The notes beneath the pieces were generated by a model. It was not told where the DNA came from. It saw nothing but the letters and a program-made list of their open reading frames with translations, and ran no database searches. Positions 40,716 to 49,673 of a DNA stretch of 64,000 bases are shown here, piece by piece (the stretch's first letter is position 1; each line of letters starts with the position of its first letter). Origin of the DNA: JBBDMX01 sp040878035 (GTDB lineage Bacteria > Planctomycetota > Phycisphaerae > Phycisphaerales > Phycisphaeraceae); assembly GCA_040878035.1 (NCBI GenBank), contig JBBDMX010000084.1, forward strand, positions 1-64,000, read 5' to 3'. A program made the translations under genes and the position numbers.

Positions 40716-41804
40716 ATGAAGACTATTCGTCTGGCGAATTGCATGGCAATGCTGGCTGCGGGATTGCTGGTCGGGGGGTCGGCGTTGGCACAAGCTCAAA
40801 CGGCGACGGTGCAGATCACCGTGCCAGCGCCCCCACCCACCGCCCCCACCCCCGCAGCGCCCGCCGACACTGTCGCTGAGCCGGTGCGCAAGCCCAGCCA
40901 GCCCGGCCCGCTGCGCCTCTACCTGCTCGACGGCTCGATCATCACCGGCCAGATCGCCCTGGAGCAGTTCACCGTCCAGACCCAGTTCGGCACGCTCAAG
41001 GTGCCGGTCAAGTCGATCGTCAGCTTCACCCCCGGCCTGGACAGCCACCCCAACCTCGACAAGCAGATCAACGAGCTGATCGAGAAGCTCGGTTCGAGCG
41101 AGATTACCGAGCGTGAGGCGGCGCAGAAGGAATTGTCCAAGATGGGGCCGTCGATCCGCGGCGCGTTGCAGAAGTACACCAAGGACGACGACGCCGAGCG
41201 CCGCCTGCGCGTGCAGGCGCTGTTGGACGAGATGCAGGAGGCCGTCGCCGATGATGAGGGCCCCAAGGACGCCACGCTGATCGAGCAGGACAGCCTCGAG
41301 ACGACCGAGTTCACCATGGTCGGCCGCATCCAGCCCACGCAGTTCCAGGTGACCAACACCTACGGCACGCTGACGATCAAGCTCAGCGACGTCCGCGTCG
41401 CGCGGCGTGACGGCGGCGAGAAGGAAGAGATCCGCAAGAGCTTCGACGTGCAGGGCATGAACCTCTTCATGACCAACTGGAAGGACCCGGGCATCCGCGT
41501 GGAGAAGGGCGACTCGGTGTCGGTGACCGCCGACGGCACGGTGACGCTGTCGCCCTGGGGCAGCCGGGCAATGTCCACGCCCGAAGGCGCCGCCAACTAC
41601 GGCATGGCGCAGCCGGGCAACCTGCCCCTGGGCTGCCTGGTGGCACGCGTCGGCGACGGCCAACCCTTCAAGATCGGCTCCAAGTCCACTTTCACCGCCG
41701 ACCGCGCCGGCAAACTCCAGTTCGGCATGGCCATGATGCCCGAGTACGCCAACAACCAGTTCCCCGGCAAGTACGACGTGAAAGTTCGCGTGGAACACAA
41801 GTAG
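40716..41804 (+). CDS. Exported protein of unknown function with C-terminal sandwich-like domain
   Basis: The 362-residue protein has a signal peptide (residues 1-26, ending SALAQAQ), a Pro/Ala linker, and a region with LRLYLLDGSIITGQIALEQF that repeats in diverged form as FTMVGRIQPTQFQVTNTYGT. Between them are charged helices (EAAQKELSKMG), similar to repeats seen in planctomycete proteins of this kind. The last 130 residues (DPGIRVEKGDSVSVTADGTV ... KYDVKVRVEHK) look like a PA-IL/galactose-binding-like beta sandwich. TGGAG precedes the ATG. Function unknown. Confidence 0.75.
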   Translation: MKTIRLANCMAMLAAGLLVGGSALAQAQTATVQITVPAPPPTAPTPAAPADTVAEPVRKPSQPGPLRLYLLDGSIITGQIALEQFTVQTQFGTLKVPVKSIVSFTPGLDSHPNLDKQINELIEKLGSSEITEREAAQKELSKMGPSIRGALQKYTKDDDAERRLRVQALLDEMQEAVADDEGPKDATLIEQDSLETTEFTMVGRIQPTQFQVTNTYGTLTIKLSDVRVARRDGGEKEEIRKSFDVQGMNLFMTNWKDPGIRVEKGDSVSVTADGTVTLSPWGSRAMSTPEGAANYGMAQPGNLPLGCLVARVGDGQPFKIGSKSTFTADRAGKLQFGMAMMPEYANNQFPGKYDVKVRVEHK

Positions 41805-41816
41805 CGCGTGCAACCC

Positions 41817-41845
41817 GTTTAGCGGGTGACGCGCAGCGTCGCCCG
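41817..41845. repeat. TTTAGCGGGTGACGC repeat, copy 3
   Basis: GTTTAGCGGGTGACGCGCAG followed by CGTCGC lies 13 bases after a stop codon, matching the copy at 465. Confidence 0.7.
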
Positions 41846-41911
41846 CTGGTTCGCCACCCCCACCCCCCGCACCTGGCGCAGCGTCGACAGCATGGCGGTC
41901 GTGTGACACTT

Positions 41912-42022
41912 TGGACTGCGGCGGTCGCGACGCCGCTTTGGCTTCATGCGGAGCACGTTGGCTTGTCGGCGGCTCTGCCGCGCGCCAAAGCGGCGTCGTT
42001 GCTTCCGGGGGCGCCGCACTCC
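41912..42022. repeat. TGGACTGCGGCGG palindrome with extended loop
   Basis: The left arm TGGACTGCGGCGGTCGCGAC continues GCCGCTTTGGCTT. The right arm begins GCGCCAAAGCGGCGTCGTTG and carries a small insertion (TTCCGGGGGC) before CGCCGCACTCC. The loop contains a second GTTGGCTTGTCGGCGG segment. It belongs to the RAYT-linked family. Confidence 0.85.
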
Positions 42023-42082
42023 TTAGTCGCACATGGTCCGCTGTGGTACATTCTCCACGCTGTCAGCACCGGAGATTCCACC

Positions 42083-42676
42083 ATGAACGCCAGCCTTCTC
42101 TTCGATCACGATGTCTACACCATTCGCCGCAAGGTTCTGCGCCTATTTGGCGGCGCGTTTCACGTCTACGCCGCCGACGGCCAGCTCCTGCTCTACTGCA
42201 CCATGAAGGCTTTCAAGCTCAAGGAAGACCTGCGCATTTACACCGATGAGAGCAAGAGCACCGAGATCCTGCGCATCGCCGCCCGCAAGATCCTCGACTT
42301 CTCCTCCGCCTACGACGTGTACGACTCGGCGTTGAATGAGAAGGTCGGCCTGCTCCGCCGCAAGGGCTTTAAGTCGATGCTGCGCGACGAGTGGGAAATC
42401 CTTGACGCTCGCGAGAAGCCCATCGGCCTGATCCAGGAAGACAGCACCGCCCTGGCGCTGCTTCGCCGCTTCGTCGAGTTCGCCAGCACGCTCCTGCCGC
42501 AGAAGTACCACGTGACGGTCGGCACGCAGATTGTGGCCACCATGAAGCAGAACTTCAATCCCTTTGTCTTCCGCCTGACGGTGGACCTGACGCCCGACAC
42601 GCAAAGTGCCCTGGACCCCCGCCTGGCGGTGGCGGCGGGAATGCTGCTGGCGGCGGTGGAGGGCCGGCAGGGGTGA
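42083..42676 (+). CDS. LURP-one/tubby-like phospholipid scramblase-related protein
   Basis: The 197-residue protein has the pattern of LURP-one-related (DUF567) proteins: TIRRKVLRLFGGAFHVYAAD, LLYCTMKAFKLKEDLRIYTDE, and EWEILDAREKPIGLIQED. These form a 12-strand beta barrel around a helix, related to tubby and scramblases; the bacterial role is unknown. No signal peptide or clear membrane helix is present except a mildly hydrophobic end. The start is the first ATG of the conserved part. Confidence 0.75.
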   Translation: MNASLLFDHDVYTIRRKVLRLFGGAFHVYAADGQLLLYCTMKAFKLKEDLRIYTDESKSTEILRIAARKILDFSSAYDVYDSALNEKVGLLRRKGFKSMLRDEWEILDAREKPIGLIQEDSTALALLRRFVEFASTLLPQKYHVTVGTQIVATMKQNFNPFVFRLTVDLTPDTQSALDPRLAVAAGMLLAAVEGRQG

Positions 42677-42759
42677 GCCGGTGGGGTGGCGCCGAGTCCG
42701 CCAGGCCCACCAATTCTGCGATGACGATGAGTGCGCGAACTTGTGGACGGCAAGCGCCC

Positions 42760-43014
42760 ATGGCCAAACGATCGCTGACATTCCGGCTATTGCGCGCGAT
42801 GGTGATCGTGTTGGCCATCAGCATTGCCGCGCTGCCGGCGTACATGCTGTGGCAACCGGGCCAGGTCGTCACCGATGGCCGGCACGATCGCGGGACCAAC
42901 GGCATCTGGCTCAGCCATGCTTGGCTGGGCGACGGCACGAAGAAGATGGATCAAGCAAAATCAGGAATTGCAGATAGTTATGAATTAGGATCTTCCTTCG
43001 TGTCTTCGTGTTGA
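42760..43014 (+). pseudogene. Truncated membrane protein gene, interrupted by a repeat
   Basis: An N-terminal membrane helix (FRLLRAMVIVLAISIAALPAY) is followed by VVTDGRHDRGTNGIWLSHAW and LGDGTKK, sequence typical of the start of a larger extracytoplasmic domain. The frame then runs into AAATCAGGAATTGCAGATAG and the CTTCGTGT repeat and stops after 84 codons. No continuation of the domain is found downstream. I interpret it as the 5' remnant of a gene whose remainder was lost by repeat insertion or repeat-mediated deletion. Confidence 0.55.
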
Positions 43015-43068
43015 TGTTCTTCCTGCCTCTTCTTGGTGTCCTTGGTGTCTTGGTGGTTAATCAAAGGT
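42990..43068. repeat. CTTCGTGT / CTTGGTGTCC half-element
   Basis: CCTTCGTGTCTTCGTGTTG and CTTGGTGTCCTTGGTGTC with TTGGTGGTTAATC match the right half of the element at 33361-33600. No left half with ACACGAAG units is visible nearby, so this copy is partial, in agreement with a deletion that also cut the preceding gene. Confidence 0.8.
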
Positions 43069-43122
43069 TTCTGTCGGCAACGCTCAGTTGGGTTTGGTTG
43101 TATCGGGGACCGCGCGCCGGGG

Positions 43123-43148
43123 GGCAGCCCCGCTTGAGCGGGGCCGTC
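43123..43148. repeat. GGCAGCCCCGCTT palindrome, copy 2
   Basis: GGCAGCCCCGCTTGAGCGGG followed by GCCGTC, a near copy of the perfect palindrome at 29009-29034. Confidence 0.7.
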
Positions 43149-43373
43149 AGCGCCTGGCGTGCGCGCCTAGAATGCCGGGTTGGCTGATCCGATTGCAATG
43201 GGGTCCGTGAGGGCCGCGTTGCTTACTTGGAGATGCCCATGGGGCAGTTGGTGACGCCCCCGAGTAGAATTTCCCCCCGAGCTAACCCAAGGGTTCCGCC
43301 GCGGCCGAGGGCATTGTGAGCCACGCGCGACGGGACCGCCAAGCGCCGGCGAAAAACCGGCAAGGAGTGCGGT
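43149..43373. other. Intergenic leader of the small exported protein
   Basis: Two TAGAAT hexamers occur (near 43170 and 43264) and either could be a -10 element; no convincing -35 box is present. A CAAGGAG ribosome binding site lies directly before the next ATG. Nothing else recognised. Confidence 0.35.
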
Positions 43374-43757
43374 ATGCGTACGAGCCTGAAAACGCTGGTG
43401 ATGATGGTGGCGATGCTGGGCCTGGTGGGCTATGCCCTGGCCGAGGAGCAAGCCGGGGAAGGCGACAAGCCCAAGGCCAGAGGCGGCGTGATGGGCGTGG
43501 TGCAGAGCGTGGACAGCACCGCCAAGACGATCGTGGTGACCGTCAAGGGCAAGGAAGGCGCTGCGGACACGCAGGTGACGGTGACCACGGACGAGAACAC
43601 CAAGTTCAAGGTCAACGGCAAGGAAGGGACCCTGGCGGAGGTGCAGGCGGGGATGAAGGTCAAGGTCAGCCCCAAGGATGGCGTGGCCAAGATGGTGACG
43701 GCCAACAGCGGCGAACCCAAGAAGGACGGGGAAAAGAAGAAGGACAAGGCCGAGTGA
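43374..43757 (+). CDS. Small exported protein with OB-like fold (DUF5666-like)
   Basis: The 127-residue protein has a signal peptide (residues 1-23, ending GYALAEE). The mature part GGVMGVVQSVDSTAKTIVVT and onward (VTVTTDENTKFKVNGKEG, GMKVKVSP) has the short strand pattern of DUF5666-type domains. The C terminus is a lysine/glutamate tail (KKDGEKKKDKAE). AAGGAG precedes the start. The role in the periplasm is unknown. Confidence 0.75.
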   Translation: MRTSLKTLVMMVAMLGLVGYALAEEQAGEGDKPKARGGVMGVVQSVDSTAKTIVVTVKGKEGAADTQVTVTTDENTKFKVNGKEGTLAEVQAGMKVKVSPKDGVAKMVTANSGEPKKDGEKKKDKAE

Positions 43758-43894
43758 GCTCGTGATCAGGCGGGCGGCGCTTTAGTGGGCTGCCCGGAAT
43801 GAAAGAACTGCGCGAGCCGGTCGAGAGGCCGGCTCGCGGTTTGTTGGATGCTGAATCGCAAGTGGGGAAGTCGGATGCTAAGCCACAAGCGGCG

Positions 43895-46800
43895 TCACGG
43901 TTTGGCCGCTTGACGCATTTGTTTGGCCCAGTCGTTCTGCCCCAGGGCTTCGTAGACCACCGCCACATGCTCCTTGGTCTGGGGCAGCGGCAAGTTGACC
44001 AGGGAGCGGCACAGGAGGGTCAGCGCCTCCTGGTCGTTGCCGCGCAGATGCTCGATCCAACCCAGCGTATCCAGGAGATAGGGGTTGTTGGGCATCAGCG
44101 CCAGGGCGTCGCCGGCGACTTGCCGCGCTTCATTCAGCTTGTCGGGATGCTCCTGCGCCAGCAGGAACGCCAGGTCATTACTGGCCATCGAACGATAGGG
44201 GTTCTCATGCTTGGTCAACGGCTCAAGAGCCTTGATCGCCTCGTCGAAGCGCTTGGCGGCGTAGTGCACCTGCGCCAACAGGAAGAGCAGGTGATCGTTG
44301 TCGGGCTCGCGTTGGAGCAGTGCCTGATAGTGGCCTGCGGCGGCGTCGAACTCGCTGGCCAGCGCCTGCGCCGAGGCGGTGAGGGACTTGGTCAGGGCGC
44401 TGTCGGGAATGGCCTGGCGCGCCGCCGCCAGCGCCTGGTCGGTGGGCAGGTTGCGGTCCAGGAGCGACTCGGCGCGGAGGGCATGTGCCGGGATCAGTTC
44501 CGGCAGGCGCGTCAGGACTTCCTCGGCGATGGTCTGCGCCATGGCGGGCAGGCCGGCGCGTTGCGCCAAGACGCCCAGGGCGATCTGGCGGTAAGCGTCC
44601 TGCATGGGCAGCGCGGTGGCGTCGGGCAGGCGCGTGGTGGCCAGCAGGTCCTGGCGGAAGAACGCGCGGGCCGGCTCCGCCTTGTCCAAGGCGCGCTGGG
44701 CCTGGGCGACCTGGCCGTTGGCCATGGCCACCAGCCAGGCGATCAGGCCCTGGCGCTCCTGGATGCGGCTGGAGGCTGCGCCCGCCAGAGAGAGCTGGAG
44801 CAGGGGCGCCACGGGCAGGTCCTGCAAGGCGCTGTTGCCGCGCCACAGTTCAGTCGCCTGCTCGCGCTGACCCATGCGCACCAGGAGGACGATGCGTGCC
44901 ACGCTGCGTTCGGGCGTGGCCGGTTCGAGGTTGGCCAGGGCGGTGAGCGTGTCCAGGGCCTGCTGCCAGTCGGCCTGGCGCACGATCTGGCGATAGCGCA
45001 CCTTGAGCCAGGCGGCGCGGCTGTCGGCCGGCAACGCCATCTCGTCGATGCCCTGCGCGATCCAGCCGACGATCACGCCGGTTTCCTCCGCCAGGGGATT
45101 GCGGTCGAGCATCTCCTGGACGAGCGTGGGCACGGTGCGGCTGTTGCGTGCCAGTCGGGTGAAGCGTTGCTTGGCGGCCGCCGGTTCCTTGGCGCCCAGC
45201 TCCAGGTCCGCCAGCGTGATCTGTGCCGAGGCATACTGGGGCGACAGCAGGGTGATGGCTTCGAGCCAGCGCCGCGCCATTTCGGCCTGGCCCATGCGCC
45301 AATAGATGCGCCCCATGGCCAGCATGGCCTCGGAGGGCAAGGTCATGCCCTGGTCGTGCAACTGGTGATAGAGCGCCAGTGCCGGGGCAAACAATCCCAG
45401 GCGCAGGTTCATGTCCGCCAGTTCGGAAAAGGCCGCCACCTTGGCCTGCGTGCCCAGTTCCGCCGCCTGCTGGTACGCCTGCTGGGCGTTGGGAAAGTCC
45501 AGGGACGCCTCATAGGCCCGGCCCAACTCCAGGCGCAGGGCCAGGAAATCCGGCGCCAGCTTGATCGCCAGGTTGAAGACCGCCGCGGCTTCCACCGGGC
45601 GATCACCTTTCATCAGCACCTGGCCGCGCCATTGCAGCAGCGTGGCGTTGTCCGGCTCCTGCTCGGCCCACTGGTCCAGCAGGGTCAGGGCCGCATTGGT
45701 GCCCAGGTAGACGGCGTATCGGCGGAGCAGGTCCTGGCGGATGCGCTGCTTGTCGGGGCCCACATTCAGCGCCAGCCGCTCAAGCGTCTCGTAGGCCTGC
45801 TTGCCGCGGCCCATGCCCACCAGGCCGTCCACCTGACGCAGCATCGCTTCCTCGGTGCGCAGCCCCGCCTTGATCATGTCGTCGTAGACGTAGACCGCCG
45901 CCGCCGGCTGGTCGGTGGCGCGGTAGATCCGCGCGATCTCGTCGGCGATCTCCAGCGCCGAGGGGTCGCCGTCGCCCAGCAGCTTGCGGTAAAGAGGAAT
46001 GAGCTTGACGGCGGCTGCCTCGGGCTGGCCCATGGTCATGAGCATCGACGCCATGGTGGCCCGCGCCAGGCGCGGATTAAGCGCCTCGAGCGACTCGAAC
46101 ATCGCCGACCCGCCGCGCACGTCCTGCTGATCCAGGTAGAACCGCGCCATGGCGTTGTAGACCTGGGGATTGTTGGGCTCCAGGTGAATCAGCGCCAGCA
46201 GTTGGGTTCGTGCCGAGTTAAGGTCGCCCTCGCGTTGCGCCAGGCGCGCCAGCATGATGCGCAGCAGAGGGTCGGCCTGGCCGCCCAGCACGCCCTGGTA
46301 GGCGATGCGCCGCGCTTCATTGGGCTGGCCCGAGAGCAGCTTGATCTGCGCCGCCAGCACCGGCTGCTCATCAGGATCAACGGCGGCGGGATCGACCCGC
46401 GCCAGGTATTGCTCGGCGCGCTCGGGCCGTTCGATGGCGGCGGCGATGCGCCAGCCCAGCGCCAGGGCGTCATTGGAGGTGGGCGCCAAGCCAAGCGCCT
46501 CATCGACCTGCTCCAGGGCCTGGTCGCCGAAGGCCGTGGCCGCCAGCGCCTGGGCCAGGAGCAGGTGGGCCTCGATGTCGTTGGGGTTAGCGCGGACCAC
46601 CGCCTCGGCCAGGGGCAGGGCGCGCTCCGCCTGGGCGGTCTGGAGATAGAGGCGGGCGAGCATGGCGTCGACGGACGGGGCCTCGGGCGCCTGCTGACGC
46701 GCCGACTCGAGTACGGCGCGGGCCTGGTTGAGGTTGTTGTGCATCACGTCGATCTGCGCCAGGCGCAGGTAGTGCTCGAGCCGGCCGGGCTGTCGCTCCA

Positions 46801-48298
46801 GGAGCGTGGCGGCGGCGGCGCGGGCCTGGTCGAGCTGGCCGACAAAGACGTAGCCGTCGGCCATCAGCGCCAACTGGGCGTCGTTGGGGCGGGGCATGAT
46901 GGCGGCGCGGTCCAGCAGGTCGCTGGCTCTGCCGCGCTGCCCCACCGCCATGTAGTAGTGCAGCGCCACGCGCAGGGCGTCGGCGTCCGCCAGGTGGTGC
47001 TCGATGTACTCCTCGACATACGCCAGCCCCGCCTGGAGCTGGCCTTCCTCCGCCAGCATGATCAGCAGGGCGTGTGTGGCCATGGGTTGGCCGGCCTCAT
47101 AGCGTGTGGCGTCCGCCAGCGCGGTTCGCGCCAGCTTGCGATCACCGCTGTGCATCAGCGTCAGGCCGTAGAGCGCCTTGGCCGAGGGCGACCCGGGCGA
47201 GTCGGTCAGCAGCTTCTCCAGGATGGCCAGGGTTTCCTGGTGCTTGCCGCGGCTGTAGAGGTTGAAGGCCACGTTGTAGCGTGCCGCCATGTTGCCCGGC
47301 GCCGCCGCCAGCACCGCATCGAGCAGTACCTGGGCCTTGTCCCATTGATCCTGCGCCTGATACAGGCGGGCGCCGGTGTTCTTCCACTGGGAATTCTCCT
47401 GCTGCTCCTTGATGACGGCGTATTGAATTTTCCACGCCAGGGCGGCGCGTTGGTCCAGGGCGCGGGCCCACTTGGGCGTGGCGAGCAGGGCGTCGACGAG
47501 TTTCTCGGCGGTGTCGGCCGACAGTTGCGGGGCGCTGACGAAAGACTGCGCCAGCTCGAAGAGAGCATCCCAGCGTCCCAGGCGCACCAGCAGGGGCGCC
47601 GCCATGGCCACGGCCTTGTCGTGATAGGGCTGGGCTACCAGCGCCAAAGTCAGTTCACGGCTGGCTTCGTCGAGCAGGGCGTCGCTTTCCTTGCGCAGCT
47701 TCAGGGCCTGGGTGTCGTTGCGAATGGCGCGGGTGGTGCCCGCCAGCATGGCATCGCGCAGCTCGCCTTGCCGCTTGCCCAATTCCCTTTCCACGCGCAG
47801 CGAATCGAACGCCGCCAGCCGCGCCATGTAATAGTGTCCATCCGCCTTGGAGCCCTGGGCGATGAACCAGCGGGCTTGTTCGCGGCCGGCGCTGATCAGG
47901 TCCACGTACTGCTGCCCCAGTCCCTTGTCGGTGACAAAATCCGAGCGGTCCAGCCAGCTTCGCAGTTGTGCCCAGGTCCACTCCAATTGGGCCTCGCGCC
48001 CGTCCAGGTCGTCGGGATGGGCCTTGCGCAGGTGGTCGATCACCTGGCGCGCTTCTTCCAGCCGGCCAAGACCCAACTGCGCCATGGCGGTGATGCGCAG
48101 GGCCCGGGCGTCGTCGGGGTTGGCAGCCAGCACGCGCGCGGCGATCTCGATGGCCAGTTCGGGCTGGTTGTTGGTCTGCGCGATGTGGGCGCGCTCCAGT
48201 TCGTGCTCGGTCGAAGCCTGTCCGCACCCGCCGATCCACGTCGCCAGACAGAGCAAGACGACCACCCGAAACGGTTGTTGGGTCGATTGACGTATCAT
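43895..48298 (-). CDS. Giant TPR-repeat lipoprotein, possibly PrsT-like
   Basis: The 1467-residue protein begins with a lipoprotein signal (LCLATWIGGC). The rest is a long series of 34-residue tetratricopeptide repeats with patterns such as ARALRITAMAQLGLGRLEEA, NMAARYNVAFNLYSRGKHQE and NPYLLDTLGWIEHLRGNDQE. It may act as a scaffold at the cell envelope. PEP-CTERM/exosortase systems include a TPR lipoprotein, PrsT, and two PEP-CTERM genes start just upstream of this gene on the opposite strand, so that role is plausible; it is longer than the PrsT proteins I know. A 1548-codon frame on the other strand is a shadow of its codon bias. Confidence 0.85.
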   Translation of the reverse strand: MIRQSTQQPFRVVVLLCLATWIGGCGQASTEHELERAHIAQTNNQPELAIEIAARVLAANPDDARALRITAMAQLGLGRLEEARQVIDHLRKAHPDDLDGREAQLEWTWAQLRSWLDRSDFVTDKGLGQQYVDLISAGREQARWFIAQGSKADGHYYMARLAAFDSLRVERELGKRQGELRDAMLAGTTRAIRNDTQALKLRKESDALLDEASRELTLALVAQPYHDKAVAMAAPLLVRLGRWDALFELAQSFVSAPQLSADTAEKLVDALLATPKWARALDQRAALAWKIQYAVIKEQQENSQWKNTGARLYQAQDQWDKAQVLLDAVLAAAPGNMAARYNVAFNLYSRGKHQETLAILEKLLTDSPGSPSAKALYGLTLMHSGDRKLARTALADATRYEAGQPMATHALLIMLAEEGQLQAGLAYVEEYIEHHLADADALRVALHYYMAVGQRGRASDLLDRAAIMPRPNDAQLALMADGYVFVGQLDQARAAAATLLERQPGRLEHYLRLAQIDVMHNNLNQARAVLESARQQAPEAPSVDAMLARLYLQTAQAERALPLAEAVVRANPNDIEAHLLLAQALAATAFGDQALEQVDEALGLAPTSNDALALGWRIAAAIERPERAEQYLARVDPAAVDPDEQPVLAAQIKLLSGQPNEARRIAYQGVLGGQADPLLRIMLARLAQREGDLNSARTQLLALIHLEPNNPQVYNAMARFYLDQQDVRGGSAMFESLEALNPRLARATMASMLMTMGQPEAAAVKLIPLYRKLLGDGDPSALEIADEIARIYRATDQPAAAVYVYDDMIKAGLRTEEAMLRQVDGLVGMGRGKQAYETLERLALNVGPDKQRIRQDLLRRYAVYLGTNAALTLLDQWAEQEPDNATLLQWRGQVLMKGDRPVEAAAVFNLAIKLAPDFLALRLELGRAYEASLDFPNAQQAYQQAAELGTQAKVAAFSELADMNLRLGLFAPALALYHQLHDQGMTLPSEAMLAMGRIYWRMGQAEMARRWLEAITLLSPQYASAQITLADLELGAKEPAAAKQRFTRLARNSRTVPTLVQEMLDRNPLAEETGVIVGWIAQGIDEMALPADSRAAWLKVRYRQIVRQADWQQALDTLTALANLEPATPERSVARIVLLVRMGQREQATELWRGNSALQDLPVAPLLQLSLAGAASSRIQERQGLIAWLVAMANGQVAQAQRALDKAEPARAFFRQDLLATTRLPDATALPMQDAYRQIALGVLAQRAGLPAMAQTIAEEVLTRLPELIPAHALRAESLLDRNLPTDQALAAARQAIPDSALTKSLTASAQALASEFDAAAGHYQALLQREPDNDHLLFLLAQVHYAAKRFDEAIKALEPLTKHENPYRSMASNDLAFLLAQEHPDKLNEARQVAGDALALMPNNPYLLDTLGWIEHLRGNDQEALTLLCRSLVNLPLPQTKEHVAVVYEALGQNDWAKQMRQAAKP

Positions 48299-48672
48299 GA
48301 TTTACCAGTGTATCGGGTCAATGCCCGGCCCCATCCAGCGCGGGAAACCGCCTGCGCAGGTTTACCCTATTTAACATTGCGGCCCGGCGCGGTCTTCGTG
48401 TTACTCATGGATTTCCGCGGCAAGACCACCCAAGCCGCACTCTAACTATTGCCGATACAGATGGTTAAGGTGTCCACAAAAATCCTGAAGCTAAAGGGTG
48501 CTCACCACTTGGAATTTCGCTATCCCATGGTATCCTAGTGGCATAGCTGTCCAGGGAGAACCTTGGGGATACGGGGCTTGGGCAGCACGGGTTCGGGGCG
48601 AAGTGAGGTTGTGGGACCACTTCAACATGGGCTTACCGTCGCAGGCGCGACGGAATGGATGGGATGGGAAAC
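48299..48672. promoter_or_regulatory. Divergent region between TPR lipoprotein and PEP-CTERM genes
   Basis: A plausible plus-strand promoter is TTGGAA at 48509-48514, a 16-base spacer, and TATCCT at 48531-48536, leaving an untranslated leader of about 135 bases. The half nearest the lipoprotein gene is less GC-rich (CCTATTTAACATTGC). No gene is seen in the gap. Confidence 0.45.
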
Positions 48673-49383
48673 ATGAAAACGTACTTGCGCAAAATGGGGA
48701 TCGCTGTCGCGGCTCTGGGCCTGTTCATCGGTGCGGCGCCGGCGCTGGCGGGTGTCTGGGGAACCAGCGCTTTGTCCGAGTTGACCAGCTACCGCTCGGT
48801 CAGCAGTGGCTACGTCAAGGAGAGCAGCCCCACCAGCACGACGTGGGACAGCTTCCGCCTCGAGTGGGTCGTTACCCAGCAGGTGGACGGATCGTGGAAG
48901 TATGTCTACACCTTTAAGAACATGCCCTACAACTGCATCTACACCTGGCTGGAAGTCACCGAGGGCGTGACCTACTGCGAACTGGATGTCAACGGCTACA
49001 TCAAAGGCCCCCAGTGGACGACCGGCTACGGCGCAACCGGCTGGCCTACGGTCAGCGGCAGCAAGGTGCCCCTCTACGGTGTGAAGGTTGACGCCGATAA
49101 CTTCGTCAACGGCAAGCTCACCATCGTCACCGATCGCGCCCCGGTGTACGGCAACTTCTTCTCAACCAATGGCAGCAAGTCGGTGTACAACGCCGGCTTC
49201 CTCACCTGGAACGGGTCGGAGTTCACCAGCACCAACAAGAACTACTTCATCGTTCGCCCTGACGGCACCACCCCGCCGCCGCCCGACCAGCCCTCGGGCA
49301 TCCCCGAGCCGGTGACCGCGACGCTGAGCCTCCTGGGCTTGGGCGCCTTGGCGACGATGACGCAGCGCCGCCCCGTGCGGTAA
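48673..49383 (+). CDS. PEP-CTERM sorted exported protein, copy 1
   Basis: The 236-residue protein has a signal peptide ending APALAG and a mature part rich in aromatic and small residues (GVWGTSALSELTSYRSVSSG). The C terminus is a classical sorting signal: IPEPVTATLSLLGLGALAT followed by a basic tail (QRRPVR). Exosortase normally recognises PEP and removes the tail. Before it lies a proline-rich spacer (TTPPPPDQPSG). The gene is followed by a terminator hairpin and a paralogue. The function of the mature domain is unknown. Confidence 0.92.
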   Translation: MKTYLRKMGIAVAALGLFIGAAPALAGVWGTSALSELTSYRSVSSGYVKESSPTSTTWDSFRLEWVVTQQVDGSWKYVYTFKNMPYNCIYTWLEVTEGVTYCELDVNGYIKGPQWTTGYGATGWPTVSGSKVPLYGVKVDADNFVNGKLTIVTDRAPVYGNFFSTNGSKSVYNAGFLTWNGSEFTSTNKNYFIVRPDGTTPPPPDQPSGIPEPVTATLSLLGLGALATMTQRRPVR

Positions 49384-49404
49384 GTCGGCCTGACCCTATG
49401 ACCA

Positions 49405-49452
49405 AGCCGGGGCAGAGCGAGCCGCCGAGGGCTCACGCTGCCCCGGTTTTTT
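49405..49452 (+). terminator. Intrinsic terminator after PEP-CTERM gene 1
   Basis: GCCGGGGCAG-AGCGAGCC and GGCTCACG-CTGCCCCGG can pair around a short loop and are followed by six T residues at 49447-49452. It ends transcription before the second copy, so the two PEP-CTERM genes are probably separate units. Confidence 0.85.
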
Positions 49453-49673
49453 GCGCGCCGACGCTTGGCGCCCAGTAAACCTTTCCCCCGCACACGCCGA
49501 TCCTATTATCGGATGCAAAAAAAACTGTATCGAGACCCTCCGCTTGGGTTGTCTTTCTGGCCAGGCGCGGTAAGGTTCGTTCACGCTCATACGGTTAAGC
49601 GTCGTTTTGGCCCTGGAGGGGTCACGTCCAATGGGATTGCCATCGCCTGGGAAGATGGCGGAAACGGAACGAC

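Noticed and set aside
43895..48298. Horizontal acquisition of the TPR gene
   Set aside because: Its codon use and GC level look like those of the neighbouring genes, so there is no compositional sign of transfer.
43799..48445. A 1548-codon open frame antisense to the TPR lipoprotein
   Set aside because: It is exactly opposite a clear TPR protein with a lipoprotein signal. Its translation is rich in Gln, Gly, Arg and Val without domain pattern, as expected for the antisense of a GC-rich, alanine-rich gene.
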